From assembly GCF_002896875.1 (NCBI RefSeq), contig NZ_CP023278.1, positions 6,844,501 through 6,908,500 of the forward strand: a stretch of 64,000 bases of DNA, read 5' to 3'. This DNA comes from Nostoc sp. CENA543 (GTDB taxonomy: Bacteria > Cyanobacteriota > Cyanobacteriia > Cyanobacteriales > Nostocaceae). Both the position numbers and the translations under genes were made by a program. Below the pieces are notes generated by a model. The model searched no databases. It was given only the letters and a program-made list of their open reading frames with translations, and was not told the DNA's origin. This document shows positions 35,506-45,150 of the stretch, one piece after another. Position 1 is the stretch's first letter, and each line of letters starts with the position of its first letter.

Positions 35506-36653
35506 TTAGTAGTAAATTTGACCACTAACTAAAAAATCAAGAATTGTTTGAGCTAATGCTTTTGATGCTAGATATGGCACACCATTACCTATAGTTTTAA
35601 ACATATTAGTAAGTGACATATTTTCTGGTAACACGAAATTTTCGGGTAAAGATTGTATCGCTAAAGCTTCCGCTACAGAAATACGTCGTGCTTTGTATGG
35701 GTGCAGATGAACTTCATTATTACCGTAACAAGCTGTGGGTGAATAACGCCATCGATGTAGGCGTTTAAAAGATTTTTTAGAATCATCTCCTTCTGCAATA
35801 CTAGTGAATTTTTTTATACCTGCTCTTGGCTGAAAATAATGATGAGCATGAGGATGCTCTAAAACATGATTTTTTCTAAACCAATATTCAACTGTTAATT
35901 CTGGAATAATTCCATCAGGACAAGGAATGATAGAATCTTCTTGAAATGGCTCACATTGACTCCAAGGGTAAGAAAAAACGTCTTCTCTAGGATAGAGAAT
36001 GTGACGCAACCAAGGAAAACGCACTTCATTAAACAGAGAATTCTGATGATTTCTGATACCTATATCTGTTAATATTTTTTTTTAAACCCTAATAAAATAA
36101 TTCTTTCCCTATCTTGAGGGACACCATACTCAATAGCATTAATTAGCCTTTCTGTTAATACATAATCAGCCTGTTTTAATTGTTGTTTGATAGACTCAAA
36201 AAAGAGCCGATGTTTTTTAGTTCGCCACAAACCTTTGACATTTTCAAATAAAAAGAAATCTGGTAAATTACGACAGATCAATTCTATATAGGCGGCTGTT
36301 AGTTTCCCCTGATCTCCGACATATCCTCTATTTTTGCCCCCAACTGAAAAATCAGGACAGGGTGGCCCACCAATAAACCCGACAAGATGATTTGATTGGC
36401 GACAACTTTGAACTAGTTCACACAGTTGCTGTGCTTGTATTCCCTCAAACAGTTGAGTTACATCACTGCTTTCTCCATAATGAGATCCATATTCTGGCAA
36501 TGACAGTTTCATCATCTCTCGTGAATAACGGTATGCTGCCATAAATGGTGGGAAGATTTCATTGACATAAACAATATTAAAACCGCTTGTGGCAAAACCT
36601 AAGTCTAAAAATCCTGCTCCTGAGAAAAAGGAGAAGATACTAGGAATAAACAT
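35506..36653 (-). pseudogene. DNA (cytosine-5) methyltransferase, interrupted by a frameshift at a run of nine A
   Basis: Two adjoining reading frames make one m5C methyltransferase. The first (36069-36653) has FFSGAGFLDLGFATSGF (motif I, SAM), GGPPCPDFSVGG (motif IV, catalytic Cys), FLFENVKGL (VI) and EYGVPQDRERIILLGF (VIII), ending after FKKKY. The second (35506-36024, opening with a GTG in this frame) carries RRISVAEALAIQSLPENF (IX-like) and MFKTIGNGVPYLASKALAQTI (motif X). The junction is nine A (36064-36072 on the minus strand). One extra A would make a continuous chain FKKKILTDIG... of about 381 residues, so the shift is precise. A pseudogene, a phase-variable gene, transcriptional slippage or a sequencing error are all possible. 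No restriction gene is adjacent; Nif11 gene is downstream. Confidence 0.85.
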
Positions 36654-37088
36654 AACTTTTATATTTTCTCAAAAAATAAAATTTATTTACTAGCTAGTGG
36701 CTATTGAGAAAGAGCCTGCAAATATTCTGTAAATTTATAAAATGTTACATTGCCGGATTCATCAAAGTCGAACAATTTGCTGATTTATGGTAATATTCAA
36801 TGATTTTCATAAGCTATTTTGATGATAGTAGAGATACTCATTGATAGTAAAATTGGTTAAAGTTTAGATTCTCTTAACATTTTTACAATAGCCCAAACCT
36901 TTGAATTTAGATAACTCATGCAACTTATAAGTGTGAGTAATTTGTCAATTCATAAGATTTACCAATGTCTAAAGCCCAGAATATTTACTGAGAAAATATC
37001 TATTAAGCTAACTCCAATAAATCTGAAATAAGCAACTATCTTTCCTCCCAAGATTCTACAGCCTACCCTTACCCAAGCGATAATTCCT

Positions 37089-37424
37089 GTGTTAGAAGCC
37101 TGTATATTCGCAACGATATTGTGCGGCTTTTTCGGCATAATTCTGAAAAAGAACCTGTTGATGAAAATTGTCTCTATGGATGTGATGAGTGCGGGGGTGA
37201 TCGCCTATTACGTGCTGATTGCATCACGGGATGGTTTATTTTCACCGATTGTGGGCAAAGTGGAAAATCCAGACTACTCCGATCCCGTTCCCCAGGCGGT
37301 AATTTTGACAGCAATTGTGATTGGTTTTTCGATTCAAGCATTGATGTTAGTCGGTGTGATGAAACTGTCACGAGATAATCCCACCTTGGAAACCAGTGAG
37401 ATTGAGAAGAACAACACGCCATGA
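37089..37424 (+). CDS. mrpC: Mrp antiporter subunit C
   Basis: 111 residues, three membrane helices, NuoK/MnhC family. GTG start; sequence opening LEACIFATILCGFFGIILKKN, and SDPVPQAVILTAIVIGFSIQAL typical of MrpC. First gene of a seven-gene plus-strand operon for a multi-subunit cation/proton antiporter. Overlaps mrpD by 4 bp. The upstream gap 36654-37088 shows no gene. Confidence 0.88.
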   Translation: MLEACIFATILCGFFGIILKKNLLMKIVSMDVMSAGVIAYYVLIASRDGLFSPIVGKVENPDYSDPVPQAVILTAIVIGFSIQALMLVGVMKLSRDNPTLETSEIEKNNTP

Positions 37425-38857
37425 TTCACACCATAACGATCGCCTGGATTGCACTACCATTTTTTTTGGGGTTCTTGATTTTTTTAGTTCCCAAACTCAA
37501 TCGCCATCTCACATTGTGGGGTGCGATCGCTTCCTTTGCTTTCGGCTTACAGTTATTTTTCGAGCCGTCGCCCATTCAACTCAACTTACTCGATCATTTC
37601 GGTGTAACGTTACAAGCTGATCAATTAAGCGGCTACTTTATCTTAACCAACGCCTTAGTAACAGCTGCGGTCATTATCTACTGTTGGTACAGCGATAAAA
37701 ACGCTTTTTTCTACGCCCAGACAATTATTGTACATGGCAGCTTAAACGCGGCTTTTGTCTGTGCAGATTTTATGAGTTTGTACGTCGGCTTAGAAGTAAG
37801 CGGAATTGCGGCTTTTTTATTAATCGCCTATCCCCGTAGCGATCGCTCAATTTGGGTGGGTTTGCGTTATCTGTTTTTCAGCAATACAGCGATGCTGTTT
37901 TATCTAGTAGGCGCGGTACTAGTTTATCAAACCCATCATTCATTTGCTTATGCTGGTTTAAAAGGCTCTCCACCAGAAGCGATCGCTCTGATTTTCTTGG
38001 GACTATTAGGAAAAGCGGGAATTTTTGTTTCTGGCTTGTGGCTACCCTTAACCCACTCCGAATCAGAAACCCCTGTCTCGGCTTTACTTTCTGGAGTTGT
38101 TGTCAAAGCCAGTGTCTTACCTCTGTTGCGTTGCGCGTCGCTTTCCCCAGAACTGGATTTTATCGTCAGAGTTTTCGGTGTGGGGACAGCTTTGATGGGT
38201 GTATCTTGCGCTGTATTAGAAAGAGATAGCAAGCGGACACTAGCCATGAGTACGATTTCACAGTTGGGCTGGATAATTGCTGCACCAGAAGTAGGGGGCT
38301 TTTATGCCCTAGCACATGGACTAGTAAAGTCAGCACTTTTTTTGGTAGCAGGATCATTACCCAGCCGCAAATTCGCAGAACTTCAACAAAAGCAAATTGA
38401 TACAACCGTTTGGATCGGCTTAGTCATAGCGAGTCTATCGATTTCCGGCTTGCCCTTATTGTGCGGTTTTGGGGCGAAGATATCGACCATGAAACACCTG
38501 CTACCTTGGCAAGCGATCGCCATGAATGTCGCCGCCGTCGGTACAGCCATTACCTTTGCCAAATTCATCTTTCTTCCCCATAAACTCCAGGGCGAACAGC
38601 TAGTTAAACCAGGTTTTTGGCCAGCCGTCACCCTGTTAATTGGGGGACTATTTGCCACCAATGTCATCTATCTTCAGGCGTATAACCCTAACGACATCAT
38701 CAAAGCGATCGCCATTATTGGGGTAGGTTGGTTAGCTTACACCTTCATTTTTAAACGAGTTGCTGTTTATCTTCCCCGTGTGTTGGAAGAATTTGACCAT
38801 TTAATTGGGATGATGAGTCTGATTTTAATCCTACTGTTTTGGATGGCAATGACATGA
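37421..38857 (+). CDS. mrpD: Mrp antiporter subunit D (proton-translocating)
   Basis: 478 residues, NuoL/M/N-like channel subunit with about 13 helices. YVGLEVSGIAAFLLIAYP (Glu), LGLLGKAGIFVSGLWLPLTHSESETPVSALLSGVVVKASV (Lys and the TPVSALLSG motif) and LAHGLVKSALFLVAGSL (Lys) are visible. Some Mrp operons of cyanobacteria have two D copies; only one here. ATGA overlap with the next gene. Confidence 0.9.
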   Translation: MIHTITIAWIALPFFLGFLIFLVPKLNRHLTLWGAIASFAFGLQLFFEPSPIQLNLLDHFGVTLQADQLSGYFILTNALVTAAVIIYCWYSDKNAFFYAQTIIVHGSLNAAFVCADFMSLYVGLEVSGIAAFLLIAYPRSDRSIWVGLRYLFFSNTAMLFYLVGAVLVYQTHHSFAYAGLKGSPPEAIALIFLGLLGKAGIFVSGLWLPLTHSESETPVSALLSGVVVKASVLPLLRCASLSPELDFIVRVFGVGTALMGVSCAVLERDSKRTLAMSTISQLGWIIAAPEVGGFYALAHGLVKSALFLVAGSLPSRKFAELQQKQIDTTVWIGLVIASLSISGLPLLCGFGAKISTMKHLLPWQAIAMNVAAVGTAITFAKFIFLPHKLQGEQLVKPGFWPAVTLLIGGLFATNVIYLQAYNPNDIIKAIAIIGVGWLAYTFIFKRVAVYLPRVLEEFDHLIGMMSLILILLFWMAMT

Positions 38858-39237
38858 TTGGGTATTTCATATTACGACTGGTAATTTGGCTACTACTCAC
38901 AGCTAATGTGAGTTTGACAAATATTCTGATCGGTGTAGCCATTGCTCTGCTATTGCCACGCGTTTACACATCACCAGATAAAATCAAGGATTGGCTACAA
39001 GTAATCGTCAAGATCATCGTAGCTATTCCCGTGGCTTATTTGGAAGCCTTTGAAATTATTTTCCGTCCCCATCAACACGAAGAAATCATTCTCGAACACG
39101 TCAAACCCAAGCGATCGCCTAATCTCGTCTTTTTAGATATTTTCATCATTACCTTTACACCCAAAACCATAGTCACCAAGTACCGCGAAGAAGGTTGGTA
39201 CGAAGTTCACCAGATTCAACCGAGGAAAAAAGCATGA
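38854..39237 (+). CDS. mrpE: Mrp antiporter subunit E
   Basis: 127 residues from the ATG at 38854, whose ATGA overlaps the mrpD stop; an in-frame start 15 bp upstream is less likely. N-terminal helices (LRLVIWLLLTANVSLTNILIGVAIALL), then the MrpE domain with PVAYLEAFEIIFRP and ITFTPKTIVTKYREEGWYEVHQI. It is needed for assembly of the antiporter complex in other bacteria. Confidence 0.88.
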   Translation: MIGYFILRLVIWLLLTANVSLTNILIGVAIALLLPRVYTSPDKIKDWLQVIVKIIVAIPVAYLEAFEIIFRPHQHEEIILEHVKPKRSPNLVFLDIFIITFTPKTIVTKYREEGWYEVHQIQPRKKA

Positions 39238-39491
39238 ATTTGGAAATCGCCATCATAGCTATGCTTGTGGCTTTGCTCATCCCCATTTATGAAGCCTGGA
39301 AGACTGATGATGTCTGGCAAAAAATGTTGGCTTTAGCCAGCATTTCCAGCAAAGTCGCCATCATGATTTTGTTCGTTTCCGTCCTCCGCGAAGATTGGAT
39401 GATTGGCGTGGTAGCGGTAATTATTTTGAGTGTGGGTAATGCGGGGTTAATGTTACTAGCACAAGTATTGAAGCGACTGAACGAAGTATGA
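39234..39491 (+). CDS. mrpF: Mrp antiporter subunit F
   Basis: 85 residues from the ATG at 39234 (ATGA overlap with mrpE). Three hydrophobic helices; sequence IAMLVALLIPIYEAWKTDD, VLREDWMIGVVAVIILSVG. Small subunit of the MnhF family. Coupled to the next gene by another ATGA overlap. Confidence 0.85.
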   Translation: MNLEIAIIAMLVALLIPIYEAWKTDDVWQKMLALASISSKVAIMILFVSVLREDWMIGVVAVIILSVGNAGLMLLAQVLKRLNEV

Positions 39492-39766
39492 TCAACTTTT
39501 TGAGTTATACCTGTATCTTTATCGGCCTCATTTTCTGGTTTTGGGGTACAGCGCATCTAGTTAGCGATCGCTCAGTCCTCTTTAAACTACATGGTCTTTC
39601 CGTCTCCGACACCCTCGGCTCAATGCTGATGATTGTGGGTTTGCTGCTCAAAATCCCCAGGGAATGGCCACTACTCCTGCTCGGATTCATCTGTCTAGCT
39701 ATGTGGAATACCATGCTGGGTTACGTATTAGCTTACTGCTCTACTCCAGAGGATCAAAATGACTGA
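39488..39766 (+). CDS. mrpG: Mrp antiporter subunit G
   Basis: 92 residues, three helices, MnhG family: FIGLIFWFWGTAHLVSDRS, FKLHGLSVSDTLGSMLMIVGLLL. ATGA overlap with mrpF and an 8-bp overlap with the next gene. Confidence 0.87.
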   Translation: MINFLSYTCIFIGLIFWFWGTAHLVSDRSVLFKLHGLSVSDTLGSMLMIVGLLLKIPREWPLLLLGFICLAMWNTMLGYVLAYCSTPEDQND

Positions 39767-40304
39767 TAGCTATCTATATATAATTATTGCCCTCCTACCA
39801 TTAGCAGCTGGTATGGTTGTCACTCAAGCCAACCCCTACCATGCTTTAATCATTCGGGGTGTATTAGGTGCTATAGCCGCAATGGTAGACGCAGTTTTAG
39901 GTGCGGTCGATGTCGCTTTAACCGAAGCCTTGATGGGTACAATGTTGGCGATTACCCTCTACGCCGTGGCAGTACGTTCCTCAATGGTGATGCGTCTAGG
40001 GATAATTCAAGATGAGTCAACTGAGACACAAGACGAAGATTCAGGGAAAGTTATTGAGGCTTTACGCAATGTCGTCAAAAAACACTATCTCCGTCTAGAA
40101 ATCGTTCCCTACACCAATACCCAAGCTTTGCAAAGAGCGTTGATAGACAAAGAAATTCACGCCACCTGTGTCCCTGGGGATAGAGAATATCACACCACAA
40201 TTAGAATCCAACGCCTTTACGACATCATCAAAACTGAACTCCCCACACCAGCAACTAGCCTATCTTACGTAAACGTTTCCGACTTACAGGAGCAACATTC
40301 ATGA
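39759..40304 (+). CDS. mrpA: Mrp subunit A-like protein (DUF4040 domain)
   Basis: 181 residues. Only the first about 85 (LAAGMVVTQANPYHALIIRGVLGAIAAMVDAVLGAVDVALTEALMG) match the DUF4040/MbhD part of the large MrpA protein; residues 90-181 are a soluble domain ending in helices. So this is not a full MrpA. In Anabaena the gene called mrpA in this operon is likewise short. ATGA-type overlap with the next gene. Confidence 0.8.
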   Translation: MTDSYLYIIIALLPLAAGMVVTQANPYHALIIRGVLGAIAAMVDAVLGAVDVALTEALMGTMLAITLYAVAVRSSMVMRLGIIQDESTETQDEDSGKVIEALRNVVKKHYLRLEIVPYTNTQALQRALIDKEIHATCVPGDREYHTTIRIQRLYDIIKTELPTPATSLSYVNVSDLQEQHS

Positions 40305-40963
40305 AATGGATCTACATCATTGCGGGAATAGCACTGTACGTCAAAATGCTAGTTCTACCAAATCCCGCACTCAGTTCAACCCAAGCTGCAATTGTAGACA
40401 TGGTAGTTCAAGATAGTGGTGTTCCCAATGCCGTGTCGGGGATTATCTTTCGCAACCGCTTATACGACACCATCTTTGAGGTAATCGTTTTTACTATCGC
40501 CATTTTAGGCTCAAATTATCTTCTATCTAACGAAAATCCATCTTGTCCCATCTATCAATTCAAAGACCAACCTTCAATTGTTTTAGCCCGTTTAGGTGCA
40601 ACAATTACCGCCATAGTTGGAATTGAACTAGCGATTCGCGGACATCTCAGCCCTGGTGGTGGTTTTGCGGCTGGCGTAGCCGGAGGAACTGCGATCGGAC
40701 TTGTAGCAATCACTTCATCCTACCCCTGGATGCAGGAAATTTACCAACGTTGGCACGCTGCCACCTGGGAGAAAGTTTCAGTCTTAATTTTTATAGTCCT
40801 CTCAGTCATTACTCTAGCAGGCTACGAGTTACCACACGGACAATTAGGAGAGTTGTTTAGTGGTGGTGTTCTCCCCATATTAAATATCATCGTCGCCATC
40901 AAAGTCGCCTTGGGTTCTTGGGCTGTGGTGTTAATTTTTATTCGCTATCGGGGGTTATTGTAG
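40301..40963 (+). CDS. mrpB: Mrp antiporter subunit B
   Basis: 220 residues, six or so helices, MnhB family: AIRGHLSPGGGFAAGVAGGTAIGL is diagnostic, and GYELPHGQLGELFSGGVLPILNI follows. N-terminal region (MKWIYIIAGIALYVKMLVLP) resembles MrpB's first helices. Last gene of the operon, followed by a long inverted repeat at 41011-41056 that may terminate it. Confidence 0.87.
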   Translation: MKWIYIIAGIALYVKMLVLPNPALSSTQAAIVDMVVQDSGVPNAVSGIIFRNRLYDTIFEVIVFTIAILGSNYLLSNENPSCPIYQFKDQPSIVLARLGATITAIVGIELAIRGHLSPGGGFAAGVAGGTAIGLVAITSSYPWMQEIYQRWHAATWEKVSVLIFIVLSVITLAGYELPHGQLGELFSGGVLPILNIIVAIKVALGSWAVVLIFIRYRGLL

Positions 40964-41010
40964 AGCGATCGCATCATCTGCTTGTACACACAAAACTTTA
41001 TATTACATAT

Positions 41011-41056
41011 TGGGCGTTGTTGAAATAAATGTTTAACCTGAATTCAACAACACCCA
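41011..41056. terminator. Long inverted repeat between convergent genes
   Basis: TGGGCGTTGTTGAA (41011-41024) pairs with TTCAACAACACCCA (41043-41056), 13 of 14 pairs. Sits between mrpB (plus) and the GTPase gene (minus). It may be a bidirectional transcription stop or the relic of an insertion-sequence end. Confidence 0.45.
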
Positions 41057-41121
41057 TAAAATATCTCATTATCCTTGAGTCTCAAGTTATTAAGCAAAGG
41101 CGTAAAGTTTCACTTTGTGTC

Positions 41122-41164
41122 TTTGCGCCTACCGCAAGCGGAACGCCAAGGGCGAATGCGCGAA
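41122..41164. repeat. Interspersed repeat, copy 1
   Basis: CTTTGCGCCTACCGCAAGCG...GGCGAATGCGCGAA. A near-identical copy is at 60180-60223 with a small change in the middle (AAGG here, TGGCGG there). Contains CCGCAAGCGG palindrome. It ends 2 bp before the stop codon of the following gene. Confidence 0.75.
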
Positions 41165-41165
41165 A

Positions 41166-42593
41166 TTAACCCACAACTTCTGGTACTAAACGCTTCACAC
41201 CTTGCTTGACAAAACCTTGCAGAAAAGCTAACTGCTGATTTTGTTGGAAGACATTTTGTAAGGTTTGACGCAATTTATCTAAATTCAAATTATTACCAGA
41301 ATCTAAAGCAATTTCTTGTTGTTCAAAATATGCAATGAGACTCAAGCCAGCAACTCTAGTCAGATAAGCTGCACTCACACCTTGCACTAAACCACCAGCG
41401 ACAAAGGTGACAGCGTTACTTTTAAGAACAGTGCTAATAGCTTTAGTAGAAAGTTCCACTAAACCCAATTTCAGCATCAAACTTCCCATAGTTCCTGCTA
41501 CGGTTTGCGCTTGTTCTAGGGAGAATTTTTGCTGATAGATATTACCCAAATCCATTACCATTTGAGCATTAATTGCCGCCGTTGCTAAAATATCCAGTGC
41601 TGGAACTGGGTTAGCAAAAGCAGCAGCCGCAGCTATCCACTGATATTGTTCAATAATTGGGGTAGCGCGATCGCATCTCACCCCATTCAAATAATTTTTC
41701 GCCTCAGCTTTTAACAGCAGAGCCTGTCTAGTGGTAGTTGTCCACACCAATTGTTGACTTTGCTGTACTAAAATCTCGTTTAACTGCTGCGTCAATTGCT
41801 GAATATCTGACGCTGGCTGTTCCATCCACTCTTGTAGAGTTCCATCAGCTTGATGTTTCCGCACTTTCACAGCTACAGGGGAAGCTGAAACAGCAACTAC
41901 ATGATCTTGCTGACGTTGTTTTAATGACTGCAAAATACTAGCACGTTCATCTGGCAAATATTGGTCTTGTTTGTTGAAAACTAAGACTTGTGGCTGATTC
42001 GTGGCTGTTAATTGTTTTAAGGCTTGAAATTCCGAATCAGTCAAATCACCATTAGTTAAGAACAAAACTAAGTCTGATTTTGCTGTTTCTGTGAGAATAG
42101 CCGCATCAGAGGTTTCTACTTCTCGAAACAAGGGTGCTGTTTCGTAAAAGCTGACTTTTTGCTGTGTTTCTCGCCAATTACTAGACTCTAGCACCTGAAT
42201 TAAGGTACTTTTACCAACGGATTTACCGCCAGTCACAGCTAATCTCAAATCTTGTCTGTCTAACTCTACAGGTAATGCAGCTAGCTGTGTTGTGAGTGTC
42301 TCTAAAGCTGGATGGTTGACAGCTTCTTGCGCTAACTGATTAATAACGACTTGAGTTTTAGCGATCGCATTCACTGCTGTTTCCCGATCAGTAATGATAC
42401 CACTCGGTTGTTCTGCATGGTCATGGGGGAAGTTACGCTTCCACAGCCACAAACCACCACCAAAAGCTAAGAGACTGACTAAACTTAGCTCACCTACCTG
42501 CATAATTGAATGATGCCAACTTTGCACCATCCACAAGGAAAAGGATAATCCTAATCCCCCTATTAAAATTGGTCGCTGTAACTTCACAACCAT
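41166..42593 (-). CDS. Membrane-bound GTPase of the DUF697/YcjF-like group
   Basis: 475 residues. Two N-terminal membrane helices (residues 8-25 and 35-52), a G-domain with P-loop TGGKSVGKST, DxxG-like DLVLFLTNGD and NKQD, and a C-terminal hydrophobic half (AAAFANPVPALDILATAAINAQMVMDLG) typical of DUF697. Such proteins are found in many cyanobacteria; the role is not known, perhaps membrane or division-related. Single gene. Confidence 0.8.
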   Translation of the reverse strand: MVVKLQRPILIGGLGLSFSLWMVQSWHHSIMQVGELSLVSLLAFGGGLWLWKRNFPHDHAEQPSGIITDRETAVNAIAKTQVVINQLAQEAVNHPALETLTTQLAALPVELDRQDLRLAVTGGKSVGKSTLIQVLESSNWRETQQKVSFYETAPLFREVETSDAAILTETAKSDLVLFLTNGDLTDSEFQALKQLTATNQPQVLVFNKQDQYLPDERASILQSLKQRQQDHVVAVSASPVAVKVRKHQADGTLQEWMEQPASDIQQLTQQLNEILVQQSQQLVWTTTTRQALLLKAEAKNYLNGVRCDRATPIIEQYQWIAAAAAFANPVPALDILATAAINAQMVMDLGNIYQQKFSLEQAQTVAGTMGSLMLKLGLVELSTKAISTVLKSNAVTFVAGGLVQGVSAAYLTRVAGLSLIAYFEQQEIALDSGNNLNLDKLRQTLQNVFQQNQQLAFLQGFVKQGVKRLVPEVVG

Positions 42594-42923
42594 GACTCTC
42601 CGAACTTTGTGGAATATTCCAATTCAACAATAAATCAAAACCCTGCTGCACCGAATTGTAAAGGTAAGATTAACTCCCCAGCCTCACGATATTTTGCCGA
42701 ACGGGGTTTACGCTGGCGTTTGTCGGTTTCGACAAGGTGTATTTCGCTACCATAGCCGATAAACACAAAAAAAGGTAAAAGGTAAAATGTAAAAGGCAAA
42801 AGAAGGAATTGTTCTTTTATTCGTGGGGCGATGAATTGAAAACATAGCTACGCTGTGAGCTATGTAAGCAATGTAAAAGAACATTCTTTTGAACTGTCAC
42901 CCATACTTCTTAAAGCATAAAAC

Positions 42924-42957
42924 AAAACCCCGTAATCTTTAACGAATACAGGGTTTT
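42924..42957 (-). terminator. Terminator of the tRNA-Met gene
   Basis: AAAACCCCGTA (42924-42934) pairs with TACAGGGTTTT (42947-42957); on the minus strand it ends in a T-run right after the tRNA. Confidence 0.8.
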
Positions 42958-42967
42958 ATTTTTAATT

Positions 42968-43044
<77 letters not shown>

Positions 43045-43061
43045 TCGCTCTTGACTTTTCA

Positions 43062-43090
43062 AGTATAACCCGAAATCTCAAGTTTGACAA
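43062..43090 (-). promoter_or_regulatory. Promoter of the initiator tRNA
   Basis: Minus strand: TTGTCA (43085-43090), exactly 17 bp, TATACT (43062-43067), 17 bp upstream of the tRNA 5' end. It directly abuts the end of the asparaginase gene. Confidence 0.75.
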
Positions 43091-44044
43091 CTATAAAAAC
43101 GATAATTCTCCGACAACCTCTAGACGCGTGTATTTGCCTGGGTTCATGAACTTTTCTGCCAAGCTTTCGGCCACACTAGGAGTAATCCAGCCCATTTGTT
43201 GCAGTAGGTGAATGGCGACGGCATATTTAGCGCGTTTAGAACCATCCATTACTTTAATCGCCAACCCCATGCCTTCACCCAACCTACCAATACACTGTAC
43301 TCCTTCCGCGCCAGATTTGCTAACTAGTTCCCCTGGAGTAAGACGCATTAATTCCGTGTCAAATTCCCCATCGCCAGCTACCATTGCGGGGTGATGAGTC
43401 ATGGCGCGGACAATACGCTCCATATCTAAGTTATTACTAGCGGCTAATAGCGCATATAGGGAAGCAATTTGACCCAATTGCATCAGATATGTAGGTGCGC
43501 CGCAGTCATCATGCGCGCTGATAAATTCTTCAGCAGGCATTCGCAGTAATTCTGCGATCTTACCGACAATTAATTGCTGTACAGGGTGTTTACGGTCTAA
43601 ATAATTATTCAACGGCCAGTGACGCTGCTGACACACAGCTAACATCCCCGCATGCTTACCAGAACAGTTGTATTCCAGAGGACTGCGCTTGTCCTGGGGA
43701 ATGGGACACTGGAGGACTGAGGGATCTAAGTCAGCGCGCCACAGGATATTAAACACCTGTCGGACTTGTTCTATACGTCCTTTATGAGAACTGGTGATAA
43801 TTGCTAAGTCGCGATCGCTTAGATCATAACGTTCCAGTGTGCCTGTTGTGGTGACAGCCAATGCTTGGAATGGCTTGAGTGCTGAACGGACAAATGTAGC
43901 GGTTTCCGCATTACCTGCAACAGTTAGCACCCGCCCTCGTTCGTCGCATACAACCGCCTGGACTATATGCCTCGATTCAATAATACCTTCTCGCAACAAC
44001 CGGACTTCCAGTGCTGCCGCTTGAGTTCGTTTTCCCATTGTCAT
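43091..44044 (-). CDS. Asparaginase, type II (PF06089-like)
   Basis: 317 residues; splits L-asparagine into aspartate and ammonia. Family marks of the bacterial/plant-type thermolabile asparaginase: TVAGNAETATFVRSALKPFQAL, TSSHKGRIEQVRQV, YNCSGKHAGMLAVC, HDDCGAPTYLM and a C-terminal GMGLAIKVMDGSKRAKYA. ATG at 44044 or 44038. Single gene. Confidence 0.88.
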   Translation of the reverse strand: MTMGKRTQAAALEVRLLREGIIESRHIVQAVVCDERGRVLTVAGNAETATFVRSALKPFQALAVTTTGTLERYDLSDRDLAIITSSHKGRIEQVRQVFNILWRADLDPSVLQCPIPQDKRSPLEYNCSGKHAGMLAVCQQRHWPLNNYLDRKHPVQQLIVGKIAELLRMPAEEFISAHDDCGAPTYLMQLGQIASLYALLAASNNLDMERIVRAMTHHPAMVAGDGEFDTELMRLTPGELVSKSGAEGVQCIGRLGEGMGLAIKVMDGSKRAKYAVAIHLLQQMGWITPSVAESLAEKFMNPGKYTRLEVVGELSFL

Positions 44045-44135
44045 GGGTTACATCTATCACTTTTTAGTTATTAGTCATTAGTCAACAGTCCACAGTCAAT
44101 AGCTATTGACTTTTTGACTATGGACTTTTGACTAT

Positions 44136-44636
44136 TTAAAACAAATGCCAAACTATAGTACCAGTAACAAACATTCCCGCCAAGGCAGCAAGGGTAAATT
44201 TTAACCGTTGGAGGATGGGTTTAATTTCGTAGGTGACAATCAAGCGATCGCGATTTAACACTTCTTCTGGTTTGAGCCAAGTTTGGCCATCATACCAGCC
44301 TGATTCTTCATAAAACACATTTGTACTGTAGAGGCGATCGCGTACATATAACCAGCCTAGATACAAATGCACTAATCCTAAAACTACCCCGATACTGGCC
44401 CCAGCTGCACCACAGAGGAGGAAATGCGCTAGTTGTTTGTTTGGTGGAAAACTAGCTGCGGCGACTGGCCCTGCAACTAGCCACGATAAAGCCCAAATCC
44501 ACGCTAATTTTTGAATATACTGTGGCCAATGTAAGGTGCAGTCACGAAATAGCCAAGCAGTTTTTAGCTCTTCATACTCATTAAGCGGCTGTTGTTCTGT
44601 GGGTACTGGGCAATTTACCAGTGAGGAATTCATCAT
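44136..44636 (-). CDS. CGLD27/DUF1230-family membrane protein
   Basis: 166 residues. [23 protein letters not shown]-type N-terminus (here [17 protein letters not shown]), two membrane helices ([38 protein letters not shown]), [23 protein letters not shown] and a final helix. This family is conserved in cyanobacteria and green chloroplasts (linked to light stress/iron in algae). Four-bp overlap with rsfS, so co-translated. Confidence 0.87.
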   Translation of the reverse strand: MMNSSLVNCPVPTEQQPLNEYEELKTAWLFRDCTLHWPQYIQKLAWIWALSWLVAGPVAAASFPPNKQLAHFLLCGAAGASIGVVLGLVHLYLGWLYVRDRLYSTNVFYEESGWYDGQTWLKPEEVLNRDRLIVTYEIKPILQRLKFTLAALAGMFVTGTIVWHLF

Positions 44637-45091
44637 ATTGGACTACCACCACCTTCTTGAGAGTTGGGAAGGGAAATGCGTTCTGCATGAATCCAGAATG
44701 CTTCTAAATTATAAAATTCCCTTTCCTTTGGCATCATAATATGTACAATTACGTCGCCGTAGTCTTGTAATACCCAGCTACCTTCCGCTTTGCCTTCTGT
44801 CCGTAAAGGACGGCGTTGCAACTCAGTTTCTACTTGATCTTCAATTGATTGTGCGATCGCCCTGACTTGTACTCTAGAATAGCCAGTTGTCATGACAAAA
44901 TAATCTGCTAGGTAAGAGACATCTGCTACCTTCAAAACTATGATGTCCCCAGCTTTGCGATCCGATGCAGCTTCGGCAATTATGAGAGCCAAATTGCGAC
45001 TTGCATAATTTTCACCCTCTGAAGTTCTGAGCGCGCTTTTGGTGACAGAGACGGATTGTAATGGTAAATTTCCTTGGAAATAATCAGACAT
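44633..45091 (-). CDS. rsfS: Ribosomal silencing factor RsfS
   Basis: 152 residues. RsfS/Iojap domain: [30 protein letters not shown], then [13 protein letters not shown] and [20 protein letters not shown]. Binds ribosomal protein L14 and prevents subunit joining in starvation. First gene of a two-gene unit with CGLD27. The N-terminal 30 residues ([16 protein letters not shown]) are an extension. Confidence 0.9.
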   Translation of the reverse strand: MSDYFQGNLPLQSVSVTKSALRTSEGENYASRNLALIIAEAASDRKAGDIIVLKVADVSYLADYFVMTTGYSRVQVRAIAQSIEDQVETELQRRPLRTEGKAEGSWVLQDYGDVIVHIMMPKEREFYNLEAFWIHAERISLPNSQEGGGSPI

Positions 45092-45150
45092 TCAACCTCA
45101 GGTGCTTTATCCCTTTTGTGATGTTTTTGAGAATTGCTGACAAACTCCAA

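Noticed and set aside
36654-37088. Restriction endonuclease gene for the methyltransferase
   Set aside because: No reading frame of useful length in this gap; the methyltransferase seems solitary.
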